Shown piece after piece: positions 62,120 to 64,000 of a DNA stretch of 64,000 bases (its first letter is position 1; every line of letters starts with the position of its first letter). Made by a program: the position numbers and the translations under genes. Source of the DNA: Streptomyces sp. yr375 (lineage in GTDB: Bacteria > Actinomycetota > Actinomycetes > Streptomycetales > Streptomycetaceae); assembly GCF_900110755.1 (NCBI RefSeq), contig NZ_FOFF01000002.1, positions 124,001 to 188,000 of the forward strand, in the 5' to 3' direction. The notes under the pieces were generated by a model. It did not search any database. It saw only the letters and a program-made list of their open reading frames with translations, and had not been told where the DNA came from.

Positions 62120-63595
62120 TCAACATCCTCCTTTCGGGGCGGCGATGGCGTGGCTCAGTTCGGGATGGGTCGGCGGCCGGGGGCCGGGCGGGGCGGACGG
62201 CGCGTGCGTGTCCGTCGCGGCCCGCAGCCGGGCCTGGAAGTCCTCGTCGGCGAAGACCTCTGTGGGCGTGCGCAGGCTCGTCTGCATGCGGGTGACGCCC
62301 CGCCATACGGTGGGGTCGGTGGCCGCCGCCGTCATCGCGGCCGCCGTGAGGTGCCCGGGCACGGGCGGCGCGGGCCGCGCCGCCGTGGGGGCCGGGGGAG
62401 CGCCGGCCGCCGCCCGCCAGCGGGAGACCCGCGTCCAGGAGTCGTGCACGGCCTGGTCGTACCAGGGGCGCAGCAGCCGTCCGACGAGGGCCGCCGCCGC
62501 CCGGCTCAGCCGCTCGTCCGCCGTCGGGTGCTCGTCGAGCAGTCGGTCGAGCAGTTCGGCGAGGGCGAAGGCGTGCGCGAGGGCCAGGGACATGCCGCGG
62601 CCGAACATCGGGTCGGTGACACAGGCGGCGTCTCCCGCCTGGAGGAGCCCGGTGACCGGGGGGCGGTGGCCGGTGGCCGTGCCGCGCAGGATGTTCGGCG
62701 GCATGCCGATGACCCGTACCGGGCCGAGCGGCCGGGCGACGTCCTCGTCGACCCAGTCCGCCAGATACGGCGAGAGCCGGCAGGCGGCGGTGAAGGCCTC
62801 CGGGGTGCGCAGCGCCGTCGTCGCGCGGTCGCCGGGCAGGGTGCCGAAGGTGATCGCGAAGACGTCGTTGTCCGCCGGGTGCAGGACGGCGGAGTAGTGG
62901 TCCCAGACGCCGCCCGCCGCGTTGCCCCGGTTGAGCGGGCCGGGCGGTGGGGCGTCGGGGTCGCGCAGCCGGTAGAAGCGGCCGAAGGCGCGCAGCCGGG
63001 AGGGCCCGGTCAGGTCGTCCGGCACCGGGAAACCCGCCGCGGCGAGCCAGGACCGGGAGGCCGACGCGCGGCCGGTGGCGTCCACGACCAGATCGGCCGC
63101 GATCGTCTCACCGGCCCGCGTCACGACACCCGTCACCCGCCGCCCCGCCGGCCCGTCCGGCGCCGTCAGCAGCCCGGCGACCGTGCTGCGGTGACTGACG
63201 CTCACGCCGGACTGCGCCGCTGCGGCCCGGTGCAGTACGACGTCCAGGACGGGACGCCGGACGACCAGCGTGACCAGGTCGTCGTCGCCGGGCTGCCGGG
63301 GACCGGCGGGCGCGACGGCGGTGAGGTCGAGGAGCCTGGCCCCCTCCTCCAGCGCCGCGGCCAGGACGGCCGGCGCGTGGCGGCGCAGCATCCGGACGCC
63401 GAGCGAGTTCAGGATGTGGTCATGGGCGGCCTGCGCGACCGTGGGCCGCCGCCACAGCTCCGCGCTCTTGACGACCGGCCCGTCCGGCGGCGGCTCGCTC
63501 CGCTCCAGCACCCGCACCCGGTGGCCGCGCCCGCCGAGCGCGAGGGCCAAAGCGAGGCCGGCGACGCCGCCGCCCGCGATCACGATGGCCGCCAT
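62120..63595 (-). CDS. FAD-dependent monooxygenase/oxidoreductase
   Basis: This 491-residue flavoprotein starts MAAIVIAGGGVAGLALALAL with the GxGxxG dinucleotide site, continues with HRVRVLERSEPPPDG, and has the second FAD motif GLLQAGDAACVTDPMFGRGM near residue 330. It resembles halogenase- or geranylgeranyl-reductase-like flavoenzymes of natural product clusters; the halogenase WxWxIP motif is not seen. The C-terminal 100 residues are Pro/Ala-rich. It begins 2 bases after the methyltransferase stop and directly precedes the synthetase-like gene. Confidence 0.88.
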   Translation of the reverse strand: MAAIVIAGGGVAGLALALALGGRGHRVRVLERSEPPPDGPVVKSAELWRRPTVAQAAHDHILNSLGVRMLRRHAPAVLAAALEEGARLLDLTAVAPAGPRQPGDDDLVTLVVRRPVLDVVLHRAAAAQSGVSVSHRSTVAGLLTAPDGPAGRRVTGVVTRAGETIAADLVVDATGRASASRSWLAAAGFPVPDDLTGPSRLRAFGRFYRLRDPDAPPPGPLNRGNAAGGVWDHYSAVLHPADNDVFAITFGTLPGDRATTALRTPEAFTAACRLSPYLADWVDEDVARPLGPVRVIGMPPNILRGTATGHRPPVTGLLQAGDAACVTDPMFGRGMSLALAHAFALAELLDRLLDEHPTADERLSRAAAALVGRLLRPWYDQAVHDSWTRVSRWRAAAGAPPAPTAARPAPPVPGHLTAAAMTAAATDPTVWRGVTRMQTSLRTPTEVFADEDFQARLRAATDTHAPSAPPGPRPPTHPELSHAIAAPKGGC

Positions 63596-63597
63596 GG

Positions 63598-64000
63598 TCA
63601 GCGACGCCTGCCGTGCACGAAGAACACCCGGCGGACGTCCTTCACCTCGCGCGGCGGCACCGGGTCCGGCCACCGCCCGAAGTCGGCGTCGGGCTCGCCC
63701 GGTTGGACGGCGCGGACGTCGAACCCGTAGCTCTCGAACAGTTCCTCGGGCTCGTCGGTGCCGAACACCCAGGGGCAGCCCCAGCCCGCGAAGACGTCGA
63801 GCAGGCCCCGCATGTGAGGGAGCGTCAGGGCGGCCTGGTTGACGATGTCGGCGGCGATCCGGCTGCCGGGCGCGGAGATGGCGGCGACCCGCTCCAGCAT
63901 GCGGTGCGCGTCGGCCTCGGGGATGTAGTAGAGCAGCCCTTCCAGCAGCCAGGTGGAGGGTACGGAGGGGTCGTAGCCGGCCGCGACGAGACGGTCCTCC
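63598..64000 (-). CDS. LCMT-type SAM-dependent O-methyltransferase, cut by the window end
   Basis: Only the C-terminal 133 residues are visible; the gene runs in from beyond base 64000. The stretch STWLLEGLLYYIPEADAHRM and the following LERVAAISAPGSRIAADIVN are typical of the leucine-carboxyl-methyltransferase (PPM1, TIGR00027) family found in actinobacterial natural product clusters. The C-terminus GFDVRAVQPGEPDADFGRWP is also family-like. It lies 2 bases upstream of the FAD enzyme gene and is therefore part of the same operon. Confidence 0.85.
   Translation of the reverse strand, partial: EDRLVAAGYDPSVPSTWLLEGLLYYIPEADAHRMLERVAAISAPGSRIAADIVNQAALTLPHMRGLLDVFAGWGCPWVFGTDEPEELFESYGFDVRAVQPGEPDADFGRWPDPVPPREVKDVRRVFFVHGRRR

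Noticed and set aside
62117..62306. Longer N-terminus for the synthetase-like protein
   Set aside because: The added residues overlap the end of the FAD gene and are His/Arg/Pro-rich without similarity; GGAGG supports the start near 62117-62126.

Overview
This 64 kb window is very GC-rich and reads as a Streptomyces chromosome. The reasons are strong third-position GC bias, frequent GTG and TTG starts, AGGAGG-type ribosome binding sites and typical Streptomyces families: a LAL/LuxR regulator, an XRE/DUF397/ATP-binding triad, a tripeptidyl aminopeptidase and SpoIIE-type phosphatases. The gene order from bioBAD through the urease genes, tap, rocD, pfkA, murT-gatD and the DNA ligase resembles a conserved region I recall from Streptomyces coelicolor. 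I therefore treat roughly the first 49 kb as mostly core chromosome and the last 10 kb as accessory. I saw no tRNA, rRNA, CRISPR array, insertion sequence or phage.

Layout. 1-6.6 kb: the 3' end of a LAL regulator, then bioB-bioA-bioD on the minus strand, divergent from bioF. 6.7-9.3 kb: a DUF397 / Scr1-type XRE / ATP-binding triad and an NlpC/P60 cell-wall hydrolase with a convincing c-di-AMP (ydaO-type) riboswitch. 9.6-12.2 kb: a ClpP paralogue whose catalytic His is Arg, a small partner gene, a lone Phd-like antitoxin and a 24-unit 14-bp minisatellite. 12.2-16.7 kb: ureABCFGD. 16.8-26.2 kb: a secreted peptidase, an acyltransferase, two PAS/SpoIIE phosphatases, then an Lrp regulator with a DDAH-like enzyme and rocD, probably arginine-to-glutamate catabolism. 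26.2-30.3 kb: a LytTR regulator, a small membrane protein, a Na+/solute symporter and a LytS-type kinase as one co-oriented unit. 30.3-35.3 kb: CtaG-like protein, HAD protein, two small paralogous proteins around a gluzincin metallopeptidase, and pfkA.

35.4-49.8 kb: gatD-murT (lipid II amidation), peptide deformylase, TetR and acyl-CoA dehydrogenase, a succinate-semialdehyde-type dehydrogenase, NUDIX plus ATP-dependent ligase, a deleted thioredoxin-reductase-like pseudogene whose divergent regulator survives, a quinone-oxidoreductase/acyl-CoA-dehydrogenase operon, and secreted or membrane proteins. 49.8-54 kb: a secreted phosphodiester glycosidase and a levanase-like GH32 enzyme with a nested duplicated module and two LacI-like operators.

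The right end (54-64 kb) is a tightly overlapping minus-strand gene string that looks like the edge of a specialised-metabolism cluster: an LCMT-type O-methyltransferase (cut by the window end), an FAD monooxygenase, a stand-alone protein resembling the arginyl-tRNA synthetase catalytic core, an unknown protein, a LysR effector domain without its DNA-binding half, an alpha/beta hydrolase, a methyltransferase, a twin-CMD protein with a Tat-like leader, a P450, a CMD protein and a methyltransferase-NUDIX fusion. This is the part most likely to be undescribed.

All product calls come from reading translations and motifs by eye. No database search or structure prediction was run.
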